Shown piece after piece: positions 1 through 11,516 of a DNA stretch of 64,000 nt. Source of the DNA: Nicotiana tabacum (Eukaryota; Streptophyta; Magnoliopsida; Solanales; Solanaceae); NCBI RefSeq assembly GCF_000715075.1, contig NC_134081.1:67753153-67817152 (forward strand). The letters are read 5' to 3'. The stretch's first letter is position 1; each line of letters begins with the position of its first letter. The notes below the pieces were generated by a model. The model was not told the DNA's origin, made no database searches, and worked only from the letters and a program-made list of their open reading frames with translations. The translations under genes were made by a program, and so were the position numbers.

Positions 1-715
1 TAATAGATAGTAAATGGGTCAATTTGAAAATAAATGAATTGCTAGTCGTAGAATATTATTCTCGTCTGACTTAAATCTCATACTGACACCGAGGGTTCGG
101 AAAATTTTCTTCCCTTTAGGCGAAGTAAATTAACCTAAAGTTAAGTAAGATAAATCTGAGTTTGATATTGGATTTCCCCATTTTTGTATCTTCGTTGTTT
201 CTTCAGAAAGTGTGATCTCCTACAATTTAGTTTCAAGCATTCCAATTTCTTCTTTTAATCTCATTAATGCTGGACGTTTATTATTTTCTCAAAAGAATAA
301 TTTAGACCTGAATGCTCCATAGAGATGAATGGGGGTATATAAATACCTTGATGGTATCTCTCCATTCCCATGAATAACACCGCGCCAATCTAATCATTAT
401 CTAATTGAGTAAGCACAATTAAAAATAGATATAAAAATGATTACAAAGTTGTAAACTTTGTTAAAAGCTTCATTGAAAATCATTAAAAAGCTTCAAAACT
501 TTAAATATAAAAATCGAGTTTTGGGAAACTGTTATTTGTTTGGATTGAATGTTGTTGCAAATAATTGAGAATGTCCTTTGGAGTTTATATCTCAAATTTT
601 AGGGAGTGTGGTGAATATTCGAGTTGATTTTGGTTGAAATTTCAGATTGAAAATCGAAAGGAAGACATGAATAAATTATATGCATTTTGTATGTCGGATG
701 TACAAACGACATAGA

Positions 716-960
716 AAATACATACAACTAACATAATTATATGCAGGTTGTATGTGTTTGACTGGATTTAGTACAACAAAAAAATTATATATAAGTTGTA
801 TGTAAGCTGTATATTTTGACCCAGTTTTGTACAATAAAAAGTTATACACAAATTGTGTATAAGTTGTACGTAAGTTGTAAATTTTAACCCAATTCTGTAC
901 AACAAAAAAGGTGTATATAAGTTGTACTTAAGTTATATCTAAAAACAAAAACTCTAGCTA
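716..960. repeat. Tandem repeat, unit about 65-75 bp, 3-4 diverged copies
   Basis: Each copy reads approximately as ATATAAGTTGTATGTAAG, then TGTATATTTTGACCCAGTT, then TGTACAACAAAAAA. Copies begin near 720, 785, 845 and 910. The unit is diverged between copies, so the array is old. I do not recognise its parent element. Confidence 0.6.
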
Positions 961-1204
961 CTTTTTGAAAACCCAAGAACCTAGATAAATGAATAAAAAT
1001 TATCGTAATTTGTATCTATAGGAAAATTTCCTTATTTTTTATTCCTAACCTTTAAGCCCATCAATATAATTAATATTAATAGTCGTACCCGTGCGATATA
1101 CAATTAATATTAATTAAATTAAATTATGATCGAGCTTATTTGAACATATTAGATCGTATTGCTTTAATAAATTTTAATTGTCATCTTGTTTGTCAATATA
1201 ATAT

Positions 1205-2035
1205 ACTTAATAATAAAATCTCTATCAAAATTAAATGGACTTATATAGTCATTGAATAACTTTTTTATTATATATTTTTCTTTATTCTATTATCCAATAT
1301 TTAGTATTTTTATATTGTTAATAGAAACTTTTATTAGCAAATTACTTTGTTTAATATTTTTATCTGCACGCTTTCTTTTTGTAATATAAGAGAAGATATA
1401 TATTTTATTAATGTTAAAATATTTTTTATTTTAAATTTTATTCTGTTGTTGTCAATAATATTATCTGAATTTTAATAAATAAAATCTCTGTTAAATTAAA
1501 GGTACTTATATAGTCAATTAATTATTTTTTATTATGTATTTTTCTTTATTATATTATCCAATATTTAATATAATTTCATTGTTAGTAGAAATTTTTGTTA
1601 GCATATTACTTTGTTTAATATTTTGGTCTACTATTTTTGTAATATAATAGAAGATATATATTTATTACTCTTGAAATATTTTTTTATTTTAAATTTTATT
1701 CTAATGTTCTCAATAATATTGTCTGAATTTTAATGAATAAAATCCCTATTAGATTAAAGAGACTTGTATAGTCATTGAATAACTTTTCCCAGAATTAAGA
1801 TCCCAGATAATTGATCAGATGGACAAAATTAAGGATACAATTCCTACAAGTCCAGAGATTGAAGAAATTCCTAATATAATAGAAGATATATATTTTATTA
1901 TTCTTGAAATATTTTTTATTTTAAATTTTATCCTATTGTTCTCAATAATATTATCTGAATTTTAATGAATAAAATCTCTATTAAATTAAAGAGACTTATA
2001 TAGGCATCGAATAAATTTTTTGTTTTGTATTTTTC
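1205..2035. repeat. Tandem array of about 230-270 bp units, roughly 3.5 copies
   Basis: Units start with AATAAAATCTCTATTAAATT near 1210, 1481, 1736 and 1967. They continue through ACTTATATAGTCATTGAATA, TTTTCTTTATTATATTATCC, and a segment ending in TCAATAATATTATCTGAATT. The third unit is atypical: most of its middle is replaced by an unrelated, GC-richer patch at about 1787-1872. Confidence 0.7.
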
Positions 2036-2076
2036 TTTATTATATTATAAAAAGAAAAACAAAATTTATTAAAACC

Positions 2077-2567
2077 AAAGAAATTTTGAATTGGCATTTT
2101 TTTATTTTTTCTACTTGGCTTAAGGAGAGGACTTTTTCCTCTTCTTTTAATAATATATAGATATAGATAGAAGATATATATTTTTATATTTTATATTTTA
2201 TTTTATTATTCTCAATAACATTCTCTGAATAAATAAATATTTTATTTTTAAAAAGAAAAAAAAAATTATTACAAAAAACAAAGAAATTTTGAATTGGCAG
2301 TTTTTTACTTTTAGTAATTTTAGTTTTTTATTTTAAAATAATTTAAAAACTTCAACTTGAAACTACTCTCCAATTTGGATGGACAGTTTTTTTAAATTTT
2401 CATTTTTTATTATAAAATATTTTATTTTATTGTTTTATAGATATTTAAATTCAAAAAAATAACCAATAACTAATTATTTACTACTTATGCCATGCGGCTT
2501 TTTTCTAGGCTGCCGCTTGGCTTAAGGAGAGGGTTTTTTCCTTTCATTTTAATAATATATAGATTAT
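2077..2567. repeat. Diverged direct repeat pair
   Basis: Two copies of a module beginning CAAAGAAATTTTGAATTGGC (about 2077 and 2279). Each is followed by poly-T and then GGCTTAAGGAGAGG with TTTTAATAATATATAGAT (ends near 2170 and 2567). Similar GAATTGGCA and poly-A/T modules recur at 31896-32440, so a dispersed, unidentified repeat family is likely. Confidence 0.5.
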
Positions 2568-3178
2568 AGTTGTTGCATATTCTGGCTTTCTTTTTTTTCT
2601 CTAATATAATCTCCTAAATTTGCTACTTTTATTTATATCTTTGTTATTTCTGCTCTTGGTATACCAGAAGAAATACGCCTTTAGCAGTGAAATATCCTTA
2701 ATGTTATTATCCATGATATGCCTCAAGCTTTGAAAAAGTTCTAATAATATTTCCAACGTCCATTAATTACCATATAAAGAAAAAATCAAAGTTAGAGTTG
2801 GCAATTAAGTTATCATTTAGATCGATAAGACAGATCAAAACAAACAACCACTTCCTGATGAATTATGCTCTGAAATACAAAGACACTAATCAAGTCCCGA
2901 AAAGCAACTTTACGGAGCAATTAGATTTTCTTTAAGAATGATAATGACTTATATCTCAAGTTTATCACGTCTCGTATGTGTCCATGCTTAAAGACAGCCA
3001 ACTGCATGTCCAATTGCATTTACTCAAAAATTACGACTAGAATAAGGTTTGACAATACCAACTATTAGTAGGATTTATGACTGATGTAACAAGCCATGTG
3101 TATTGGTGAAGTTCGGGTTCAATATGTGGCACGACGAAGGAATGACAGGTGCAGGGGAGGCCCGACCAATTTCGTGGC

Positions 3179-4205
3179 CTAAAGCCAAACTTTATGAGGG
3201 GCCGTAACTTTTTTATTAATAAAAAATATTTTATTTTTATATTTGAATTCTATTTTTCTAACTTTTTTTAGATGCAAAGTTATTATTAATTTTTTATAAT
3301 CAATTTCTCCTAATAAGTCTTTCTCAATTGACAATATAGCTAATTCATTTAACCTTTCTTGAGACATTGTTGATCTTCGGTAAGGTTTTGCCAATTTTAA
3401 TTTTGAAATACTTCTTTCCGCTGAAGCAATGGTAATAGGAGTTATTAACATTATTCTATAAGTAATATAGGTATTTGAAAAATAATCAAGCCTTTTTATT
3501 TGATTGAGTATATCAATTAAATTGTTATCTTCTAATTGTACTACTTTTTTTAATATTTTTGATTCAGAAAATAAATCTAAACGATCAATATCGGGTTGAT
3601 TATTATGATTTAAGGAGTATTCAAGATGAAGGAAATATTTTTTCAAATTTCCATTAACTAGTGATCTCAGTTTTTACTGCTAAATAAAAAACCAAAAATA
3701 TTTTCATATGCCTCTAATTGTTCAAATCTATTTTAAAGTGAAAAAATAACCTTGTCTACTACTCTCTGCGGTCCATAATAAGTGGGTTTTTTGGCTTTTA
3801 TTTTAGTCCAAAATAAGTGTCCTTTTATATAATCGAGAAGGAATTAACTTTATTTTTCCAAAATTTACCCTTATTTACATATCTCAATGTGTCAAGTTAA
3901 CAACATATAAATTTTAATTAAGGATAATTCAATCAAAATATATTTTTGTTCTAGGAGTCAGTATTTTCTTAAGGGGCACATCAAAGGTTAAAAAGTCATT
4001 TATTATGGACCAGAGGAAGTATGTATAAAAAGTAAACAACTCTAAAGGACACTTTGAGAGATTTTGAGATTTCACTATTAACATTCTCCTCAAATAGTTT
4101 CTTCCTATATATTACACGTTTCTTATAAAATTCGGGTTCGATATTAATTTCAAATGCAATTTCCTTGGCAGATCAAAGCAGTTACAAATCCTTCATCTCT
4201 TTATT
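3179..4205 (-). pseudogene. hAT transposase, C-terminal remnant with dimerisation domain
   Basis: Reading leftwards, similarity starts near 4205 (..AFEINIEPEFYKKRVIYRKK..), is interrupted by the MITE at 3762-4019, resumes near 3759 (NRFEQLEAYENIFGFLF) and ends with the hAT family C-terminal dimerisation motif (TIASAERSISKLKLAKPYRR then STMSQERLNELAILSIEKD). This region lets transposase subunits pair. The type resembles the plant transposases annotated as zinc-finger MYM-type 1-like. Several in-frame stops lie between 3650 and 3740, and there is no N-terminal zinc finger or first catalytic region. The open 155-residue part (3179-3646) is only the tail. Dead copy. Confidence 0.85.
3762..4019. 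mobile_element. Stowaway-like MITE
   Basis: A 258-bp element with inverted ends: left CTCTCTGCGGTCCATAATAA, right TTATTATGGACCAGAGGAAG, flanked by TA dinucleotides (3760-3761 and 4020-4021). The CTCCCTCCGTCC-like terminus and TA target are typical of Tc1/mariner-derived Stowaway MITEs. It has no coding capacity. It interrupts the hAT transposase frame, so it arrived later. Confidence 0.8.
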
Positions 4206-4217
4206 TGTTAAATAAAG

Positions 4218-4834
4218 TGTATACGGTCAAAATCGGACATACCCGATTTCGTTGGCAGGGGAGTTGCCCCGAGGGTAACCTCATAATAGATCGGGCCCGA
4301 GCTCGAAGATAGAACATCGAGCCTAGAGATCGAAGTGTTCTATGAGATCGAGGCTAGCAAAAATCGAGATCAAGCATGACTCACGTCGAGTAAGGCATAA
4401 TAATGGAATGACGAGATATCAGTAACCGGTCGAAGATCACGACAGAAATCCCGAAACAGATCAAATCAAAGTGGTTGTTAGTGCCAATCATGGGATCTAC
4501 TTCTGTTATTAGAGTTGTACCTTATTTTAGAATTCCTATATTATATAAAGAGGGATCCCATTCACTTGTGAGGAAATTATTATTCACTGAGAAGAATATA
4601 CATATACGTTATTTTTTTGTTCATCGTTGTTTGTTCCATCCTCTATTGCTCTTATTAACTAGCCTTGAGACTGTCTCGAGTCGAGGTCGAGGTGTTGTTT
4701 GAAGACCGGTTGGATTCATTTCATTGTCCAATTTATTTATTCAATTCGTTGTTTATCAATTGATACTGGATTAAATCACATATCCTTAAAACCACAGTAT
4801 AAGTTTAATTATTACTCAAGTTTTAGGGTAAACA
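4218..4834 (+). repeat. G1 5' LTR
   Basis: 617 bp, TGTATACGG...AAACA. It matches the 3' LTR over almost its whole length with scattered substitutions, but has a 25-bp stretch (about 4808-4832) just before the terminal CA that the 3' LTR lacks. Confidence 0.9.
4542..4550 (+). promoter_or_regulatory. Probable TATA box of the G1 5' LTR
   Basis: TATATAAAG followed by AGGGATC, about 290 bp before the LTR end; the same TATATAAAGAGGGATC occurs in the 3' LTR at 27626. This is the expected place for the element's pol II promoter. The transcription start cannot be read from the sequence. Confidence 0.55.
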
Positions 4835-4837
4835 ATT

Positions 4838-4856
4838 TGGCGCCCATCGTGGGGCT
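4838..4856 (+). other. G1 primer binding site (tRNA-Lys type)
   Basis: TGGCGCCCATCGTGGGGCT lies 3 bp after the 5' LTR. It is complementary, with one mismatch, to the 3' end of a plant tRNA-Lys (GCCCCACGGTGGGCGCCA in DNA letters, from memory). It would prime minus-strand cDNA synthesis. Confidence 0.75.
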
Positions 4857-4947
4857 GAGGATAATAGTGATTGTTCAGTACTAATTCTGGTAAAATACAC
4901 TATTTTACGCTTGTTCTTGTCAAGTATCTTTGCTTTTCGGTTAAAAC

Positions 4948-6588
4948 ATGTCAAACTCACAAAACGCATCCACACACGATGACAATGGCCTCGGATTCCG
5001 CGGTAAAAACGAAAAGGTGATTGCTCCAGGAGTCGAGGTGCCACAGGCTAATCTCGGGGAAGCAGTGGTTGCCAACACAGTCGATGTCAGTTCGCAAGTT
5101 GCTCTAAATGCGGACCTAGGCACAAGTCTCGATGGGAGCGTACGCAGAGAAGGCCGATCTAGTGACCAAGGAACACAGGGCACATGAGACGAAGGAGTTA
5201 GTCTCCAAGTGATATTCGAGATGCTTCAGGCTCATCAAGCCGCTATTGCTCAGTTACAAAAATCAACATAGAGCTCCGAATAGGGTCGAGCTGAAAATTA
5301 CTCGTCGTACCGAGCCAGTACCGGAAAGGCCGAATGTTAACGAATCAGGGACTGGTCCTATGGTAATGAAAATGCTCGGGGAGCTCACCAAAAGAATTGA
5401 ATCAGGGGAGAAGAGAATCGAAGCCAACGATTCTCTTCTCCCCTGATTCAGGGGAGAAGAGAATCGAAGCCAACGATAAAAAAGTGGAGACATACAACTC
5501 TCGAGTTGACCAGATACCAGGGGCACCACCAATCTTGAAAGGGATGGAATCGAAGAAGTTTGTACAAAAGCCGTTTCCTCCAAGTGCGGCTCCGAAGCCT
5601 ATTCCAAAGAAGTTTCGTATGCTAGACATACCCAAATATAATGGGACCACTGATCCCAACGAGCATGTTACTTCATATACATGCGCCATCAAGGGTAACG
5701 ATTTAGAAGATGATGAAATCGAATCTGTGATGTTAAAAATATTTTGAGAGACCCTTTCAAAGGGAGCAATTATTTGGTATCACAACCTGCCACCAAATTC
5801 CATTGACTCATTTTCCATGTTAGCAGATTCTTTCATAAAGGCACACGCCGGGGCCATAAAGGTCGCAACGAGGAAATCAGACCTTTCCAAGGTAAGACAA
5901 AGTGATAATGAAATGCTGAGAGAGTTCGTGTCTCGATTTCAAATGGAACACATGGAGTTGCCACCGGTCACAGATGATTGGGCCGTTCAAGTTTTCAACC
6001 AAGGGTTGAACTAGCGGAGTTCAAATAGCATCACGTCAGTTGAAACAAAATTTGATCGAGTATCCAGCTGTAACTTGGGCAGATGTGCACAATCGATATC
6101 AATCGAAGATCAGGGTCGAGGACGACCAATTAGGAGCCCCTTCCGGTTCTATACATCCCAACAGGTCGGCCGTTAAAAATCAAAGGGACATTGACAAGGA
6201 GCCAAGATCGAACAGAGATCGATATCAATCATATACCACAGATCGAAGGAACAATGGCTCAGGATGCAATACCGCCCAGAATGATCGAAGAAGTGATCGA
6301 GGACAGAATTCTCGGGGACTTATGAGCAAAAGTGGTTTTGACAAGTATGCCGATCCTACAAAGGCACCTCGGTTATCGGAATATAACTTTAGCATCGATG
6401 CATCGGGCATTGTATCGGCAATTGGAAGGATCAAAGATACTAGGTGGCCCAGACCCATACAAACCGATCCTTCCCAAAGAAACCCAAATTTTATGTGCAA
6501 GTATCATGGCACGCATGGTCACAAGACCGGGGATTGCAGGAAATTAAGGGAGGAGGTAGCCCGTCTATTCAATGAGGGCCACCTTTGA
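4948..6588 (+). pseudogene. G1 gag polyprotein, broken
   Basis: Capsid-like protein that would package element RNA. The start at 4948 (MSNSQNAS) fits the distance from the primer site. The first frame stops at 5185; coding similarity resumes at about 5480-5745 (FRMLDIPKYNGTTDPNEHV, the start of the retrotransposon gag domain), shifts frame near 5745, continues at 5817-6014 (EMLREFVSRFQMEHMELPPV) and again at 6040-6588. The last segment ends in a zinc-knuckle-like CKYHGTHGHKTGDC followed by KLREEVARL. At least two frameshifts, several stops and a fold-back duplication (5400-5466) disrupt it. Protease follows after a stop. Confidence 0.88.
5400..5466. repeat. Fold-back triplication inside G1 gag
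   Basis: Arm A (5400-5420, AATCAGGGGAGAAGAGAATCG), a 7-nt spacer, a perfect inverted copy of all 21 bp (5428-5448), then a third copy in the original orientation (5448-5466). The order A, inverted A, A adds extra sequence to gag and shifts the frame. Confidence 0.9.
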
Positions 6589-6591
6589 GAG

Positions 6592-7206
6592 TTCCTCAGT
6601 GATCTAGCCAAGAATTATTTCAGAGAAAGGGATGCCAATAGGAAAAATGAACAGGAGGACCCCCAGCATGTCATTCATATGATCGTCGGTGGGGTCGATG
6701 TCCCACAGGGACCCATATTCAAACGCACTAAGGTATAAATCACTAGGGAAAAACGAACCCGAGATTATGTGCCCAAAGGCACTTTATCATTCAACGACGA
6801 AGAAGCAGAAGGCATTTCTCAGCCCCACAATGATGCTCTGGTAATTTCTATCTTATTAAATAAAGTTCAAGTTAAGCGTGTTTTAGTGGATCCAGGTAGC
6901 TCGTCAAATATCATCCGATCGAGGGTCGTGGAGCAGCTCGGCCTACAAAATGAAATCGTGCCCGCAGCTCGGGTCTTAAATGGCTTCAATATGGCTAATG
7001 AAACAACTAAAGGGGAGATTATTTTACCGGTGAACATGGCTGGAACCATTCAAGATACCAAGTTCCACATAATCGAGGGCGATATGAGGTACAATGCCCT
7101 ACTCAGAAGGCCTTGGATCCAAAATATAAGGGCAGTCCCTTCGACTCTCCACCAAATGATGAAATTCCCGACGTTGGCCGATGTAAAAATAGTATATGGG
7201 GAGTAG
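6592..7206 (+). pseudogene. G1 aspartic protease region, broken
   Basis: The product would be a retropepsin cutting the polyprotein. After the gag stop the same frame reads on (FLSDLAKNYFRERDANRK, HVIHMIVGGVDVPQG), with a stop near 6737. It is then open from 6769 to 7206. The active-site stretch is VLVDPGSSSNIIRS; this Asp-x-Gly-Ser-Ser form occurs in Tat proteases. The flap and C-terminal part (YNALLRRPWIQNIRAVPSTL) are recognisable. Stops at both ends make it non-functional. Confidence 0.85.
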
Positions 7207-7209
7207 CAT

Positions 7210-7743
7210 GTTGCAAAGGAAATGTTTGCGGTCAATGAGGTAACACCGATATCGACACTATCAACCTTGGAAAGGTCGAGCATCAAAGATAAACAGGAAG
7301 TCAAATAGCAATCACAGCCACCAACATTGACCGAGTCAAGGAAGCAGGAGATAGAAGAAGAAGAGGAGGATTTTCTGACTCCTCGAACTTTTATTGTACC
7401 CGAAGATTCTGATGCCACCAAATCAACGGTCGAAGAGCTAGAATAGGTTATATTGATCGAGTACCTACCCGAGCGAAAGGTATACCTGGGAAGGGGATTA
7501 ACCCCCGAACTCAGGAAAAAACATATTTAATTTCTTATTGATAATATAGATTATTTTGCTTGGTCCCATTTAGACATGACAGAGATCCCACCAGAGATAA
7601 CGACGTATCGGTTAAGCCTGGACCTTAGGTTCAAACCGGTGAAGCAAAAAAGGAGACCCCAGTCCGAGGTAAAGCACACATCCATAAAGGACGAGGTAAC
7701 TAAACATCTCAAAATAGGGTCTATTCGGGAGGTGAAATATCTG
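7210..7743 (+). pseudogene. G1 spacer and N-terminal part of reverse transcriptase
   Basis: In the protease frame, interrupted by stops, the sequence encodes an acidic linker (RKQEIEEEEEDFLTP) and then the RT N-terminus (WSHLDMTEIPPEITTYRLSL, KTSIKDEVTKHL-type helix, GSIREVKY). Similarity breaks at about 7741, where the LTR of G2 begins. RT resumes after 20145, but about 20-25 codons of the expected RT are missing between the two parts. Confidence 0.85.
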
Positions 7744-9874
7744 TGAGCACCTAATTTTTGCCCTAATATAAAATTACTCCTAAAAAATTCAAAAAAATAG
7801 CTTTAAATTATTTTTCTATATTTTTTCTTAGTTTGCTTTGTACGTATTAATATTTGATGCATTTTTAAGTTGCATTTTAAATCCTAAAGAAAATACAAAA
7901 ATATTTTTAATTTTCATATTTTTTAGATTTTAAATGCATAATCAATTGCATTTGTAAAATACTAAAATACCAAAAAAAAAAATACATTAGTAACTCTACA
8001 TGCATTTTTAGGCTAGTTAATTAATTAGGTCATTAGTCAATTAGTGAGTAAAATATATATAATAGTTTAGCCACACAAATTGGTTTAGTCAAGCCCATCC
8101 CTTTAGAAGCCCAATTTCCATGACCCACCTGGCCCAACCAGATCCCCCTTCTCTTTACAACACCCATTTTTCCAAACCCTAAAAAAAGGGAGGAGATCAG
8201 AGAAAGAGAATCGGTGCACTCCCCCTGACTTCAGTCCCATAGAAAAAACAGAGACCGGATCCCTCCCTCTTAGAAACCCTAGCTTCCCCTTTACACAAAA
8301 ACCTCAGCCGCTGCCCCTCTCTTATTTTTCTCTCTATCACACAACCTCACTCTCGTTGAAGCCTCTAGTAACAAGTGGGAATTACAAAGTTTAGAGCTAA
8401 AATTCAAAAGTTACAAAGCTGATTTTCAGTTTCAAATCCTTTTCCTCTCTCACATTTTCTGGGGATTTCAGAGCTTGATGGAGCTGTAGAACTTGTTTCG
8501 AAGCTGAGAGTTCGATTTAAACTCAAATCATTGTTCGATTTCGCTGATTTTACTATTTCGGGAACTGCTGAGCTTCGGTCAAGTTTGCCTCTACCTTTAG
8601 TCTGTTTATTCAAGTTTTCTTTGTTCAACCAGGTATTTTGCCGACTTCTTGTAAATTTATGAAATGAATGAAGTTTTCATGATGGTATGATTGCTGTAGA
8701 GAAGTTGAGTTGTGGTTTATGAGTTTCTCTGTTAATTGGTTTATAATGCTTTAAGATTTGAGATTCTGCTGGTCTTTCATAACCCCCATGAGCATTCATG
8801 ATTCACTATTCCCCGTTCGTGTAATTTATTTTAGATAAAAATGATCCAAATCTAGCTTACCTGTGGTGATTTCTTTGTGTTTAAGTCAGCAGTGAAAATT
8901 TAGCTGTTAGCTATGGTTAAGTCAACATGTACTTGATCTAATATATGTTAGCCATTAGAAGACTAGTATCTTCATTTTATTGCTTTCTTATTGGAGATTG
9001 TAAGATTTTAGACTACTTATGAAGAAATGGATTTGTGGTTGCCTAGTACGGATTTCTTTAATTTGAAGGCTAAGTTAAAGGCGTGGGGATTCTAGATCTA
9101 GAAACCATTTCGTTTTTTTGGAATCTGTTTAAAAGAATTTCAGGTGAATTACTTGAGTAATAACTTTTGAGATTTGGAATTGAAGAAATGGTGTCACTTT
9201 TGCACAACCTTGCTGTCAAAGCTAGAGTCGGTAAATGACCTCTACGAACCAAGCAGCTTGGGAAAATAATTCATAAATACCGTAGTTTGCTTTTAGGCTC
9301 GATTAATAAATCATCGTGGCCATGGGTACGGTTCCCGTGGCATGGTCACGATACGTAAATTCTAATTCGGGTGTGCATTTCTTGTGACCTGACCATAACT
9401 TCAAACAATAATAAAATAAGCATGTCGTAACTCGCGTGTGCATTTTATGTGGCGCGGTTTGCAATGTGTACCAAAATGACAAGTGTACGACATCGTGACT
9501 TGTTCCAGAAATAATTCTATAAATAATTAAAAGCGGTTAAAAAGTAAAATGCACAATAGGTTTAAAACAGGTAATAAATCAGATAATTAAGCCAAGTATT
9601 AATAGTTAAGCAACCGTGCTAAAACCACGGAACTCGAGAGTGCCTCACACCTTCTCCCGGGTTAACAGAATTCCTTACCCGGTCTTCTGTGTTCGCAGAC
9701 CATAAATAAGAGTCAATTTCCTCGATTTGGGATTTAAAATAAATCGGTGACTTGGGACACCATAAATTATTCCAAGTGGCGACTCTGAAATAAATAAATA
9801 ATCCAATTTCGATTAATGTCACTTTAATTGGAAAAACTCCCCTATCCCCTCCTCGGGAAAAAGGAGGTGTGACA
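7744..9874 (+). repeat. G2 first LTR
   Basis: 2131 bp, TGAGCACCTAATTTTTGCCC to AGGAGGTGTGACA. It is collinear with 17947-20078 with few differences, so the element is fairly young. Short open frames in it, such as one on the minus strand at 8404-8628, are repeated in the other LTR and have no known match. Confidence 0.92.
9313..9352. repeat. LTR stem-loop, first copy
   Basis: ATCGTGGCCATG and CATGGTCACGAT flank a 16-nt loop; the arms pair at 11 of 12 positions with one G-T wobble. The copy in the second LTR is perfect. Confidence 0.6.
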
Positions 9875-9878
9875 GCTC

Positions 9879-9896
9879 TGGCAACTCTGCTGGGGA
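9879..9896 (+). other. G2 primer binding site (tRNA-Arg type)
   Basis: TGGCAACTCTGCTGGGGA, 4 bp after the LTR. Ogre/Tat elements are known to use tRNA-Arg with TGGCGACTC.GCTGGGGA. The copy after the second LTR (20083-20100) has the usual TGGCGACTC; here one base is changed (G to A). Confidence 0.7.
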
Positions 9897-10204
9897 CAAG
9901 AACCTAGAATCTCTGGTTCAGGGTTCAGAATTCGAGCTTAGATAACCGTTATGCTTGGCTTTCATGATTGTCTGATATTTCTTGTTTTAGCCTACTGTAC
10001 TAATTGCTTCTCTTTACCGCTTTGATATTGTTATGAACTGTATATAAACTGTTACGAAAACCTTTCTTCTCTCTGAGTCTTCTAAATTTTCTGGGAAGCG
10101 TGCGCTTCGCGTGGCTTCTTTTCTGTTATAGTCATATCCTAATTTTAGAACGAGGTTCGGCTAAGTTGCAAAGCCGGTGAAGCTTCTGTATTCCTGGTAC
10201 GCTG

Positions 10205-10229
10205 CCCCCCCCCCCCCCCCCCCCCCCCC
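10205..10229. repeat. Poly-C tract, 25 bp
   Basis: An uninterrupted run of C in the G2 leader. The true length is uncertain because such runs are prone to sequencing and assembly error. Confidence 0.9.
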
Positions 10230-10648
10230 GGCTCGAGTTGTCCGCTCGGGTAAGCCAGGTCTAGAACAATACACCTAGGATTTAAACTTAGAATAACACA
10301 GCCTCATGCCAAATCCCTAGTAGGTACGTTTGCTTACATCACGTGCATTTGACTTAGGAGACTCAACATAGGGGTTGGGTCCGTCTAGGACAGGTGTACC
10401 CAAAATTAAAGGACCATCCTGATGCATTCTTTACGTGCTACTTGTGCATTAATTTGCTTGGCTTGTATGTTGACCGGTTTCTTGAGTAAAAAAAAAAAAA
10501 GAAAAATTAAGAGTGAGGTAGGATAGAAAAACGCTCGGTTTTGATAATTTCGGTATTCAAAAAATCTTGTTACTCTGTCGAAATTTCAAAAACAAAAAGA
10601 GAAAATCATTTCAAAACAAATCATATTTTTCTGTGCATCAAAATGGCA

Positions 10649-10714
10649 GAACTACGCGGGTCTGATTCTCACCGGATGTGAGATACGTAGGTAAACCTCA
10701 TCGGTTCCGGCCCA
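10649..10714 (+). repeat. 65-bp dispersed module, copy 1
   Basis: Layout GAACTACGCGGGTCTGATTC, then GATACGTAGGTAAACC, then CGGTTCCGGCC. The same layout recurs three more times inside G2 (11241, 14314, 17766). Confidence 0.75.
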
Positions 10715-11215
10715 CAATTTTCAAAAAAATCCAAAAATATTTTTCTTTACCTCCTCTTTAGAAAGTTTTTCTTTTAGACCACAATTTTCAAAAAATTCCA
10801 AAAATATTTTCCTTTACTTCCTTCTGTAGAAAGTCTTTCTTTTTAGACCCCAATTTTTAAAAAAATACAAAAATATTTTCTTTTTAATTTCTTCTCAAAA
10901 TCCAAAAGTATTTTCATTCTTCTTTCGAAAATTGAAAAGAAAATTCAAGATTCAAATTTTTTTTTCTTTAGAAGTATTTCTTTCATAAATTCAAAATAAA
11001 ATTCTAAAAATCCAAAAATATTTCCTTTCTTGTTTAGATGTTTTTCTTTCGAAATTTCGGAAAAAAAAATCGAAATTCAAAAAAAATATTTTCTTTCTTC
11101 TTTAGAAGTCTTTCTTTTAAAAAATTTCAAAAAAATAAATAAATCGAAATCCAAAAATATTTTCTTTCTTTTTTATAAGTCTTTCTTTCGGAAATTAGAA
11201 AAAAAAGAGTTAGTT
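10715..11215. repeat. Degenerate A/T tandem repeat
   Basis: About seven copies of a 55-65 bp unit with CCAAAAATATTTTCTTT and AGAAGTCTTTCTTTT. Copies are heavily diverged and rich in homopolymers. The short frames across it are low-complexity (Phe, Lys, Ser) and not believable genes. Confidence 0.7.
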
Positions 11216-11240
11216 TATTTCCTTTATTCTTGATCTTCCC

Positions 11241-11305
11241 GAACTACGCACGATCTGATTCATGTTCCCACATGATACGTAGGCAACCCACATCAGGTTC
11301 GATCG
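11241..11305 (+). repeat. 65-bp dispersed module, copy 2
   Basis: GAACTACGCACGATCTGATT, then GATACGTAGGCAACCC, then AGGTTCGATCG. Lies just before the G2 gag. Confidence 0.75.
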
Positions 11306-11516
11306 CCAAAAAAAATAAAATGAATAAGAAAATAAAAATAAAAAATGATGATGATAATAAGGACCGACTGAGTCCATTCTAACGTGCCTCTTGTTTTGAA
11401 TCATAGATGAAAGTTTGAGGTGGTCGGTTTGTGGTAAGCTATCAACACAAGATCCAAAGGAAATATGTCATTGACAACTGACATTAGATGGTCAGAGGGT
11501 TCAACAAGAGTCTACT

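Larger units (their letters stand above)
1..3143. other. AT-rich intergenic repeat DNA
   Basis: No reading frame here resembles a known protein on either strand. The stretch is strongly AT-rich and holds three local repeat families listed separately (716-960, 1205-2035, 2077-2567). The segment 2570-3143 has ordinary base composition without visible repeats; its last bases, just before the 8-bp hAT target duplication, are the original insertion target and continue at 28036. Confidence 0.7.

Noticed and set aside
1787..1872. Calling the protein-like patch an endogenous pararetrovirus fragment
   Set aside because: Too short to assign to any family; no second viral motif nearby.
4823..5583. Several minus-strand frames overlapping G1 gag
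   Set aside because: Shadows of the gag coding strand; no domain similarity.
8404..8628. 74-residue minus-strand frame, repeated at 18605-18829
   Set aside because: The duplication is explained by both copies lying in the two G2 LTRs; no motif and no independent support for coding.
11030..11233. 67-residue Phe/Lys/Ser-rich frame
   Set aside because: Low-complexity translation of the A/T tandem repeat at 10715-11215.
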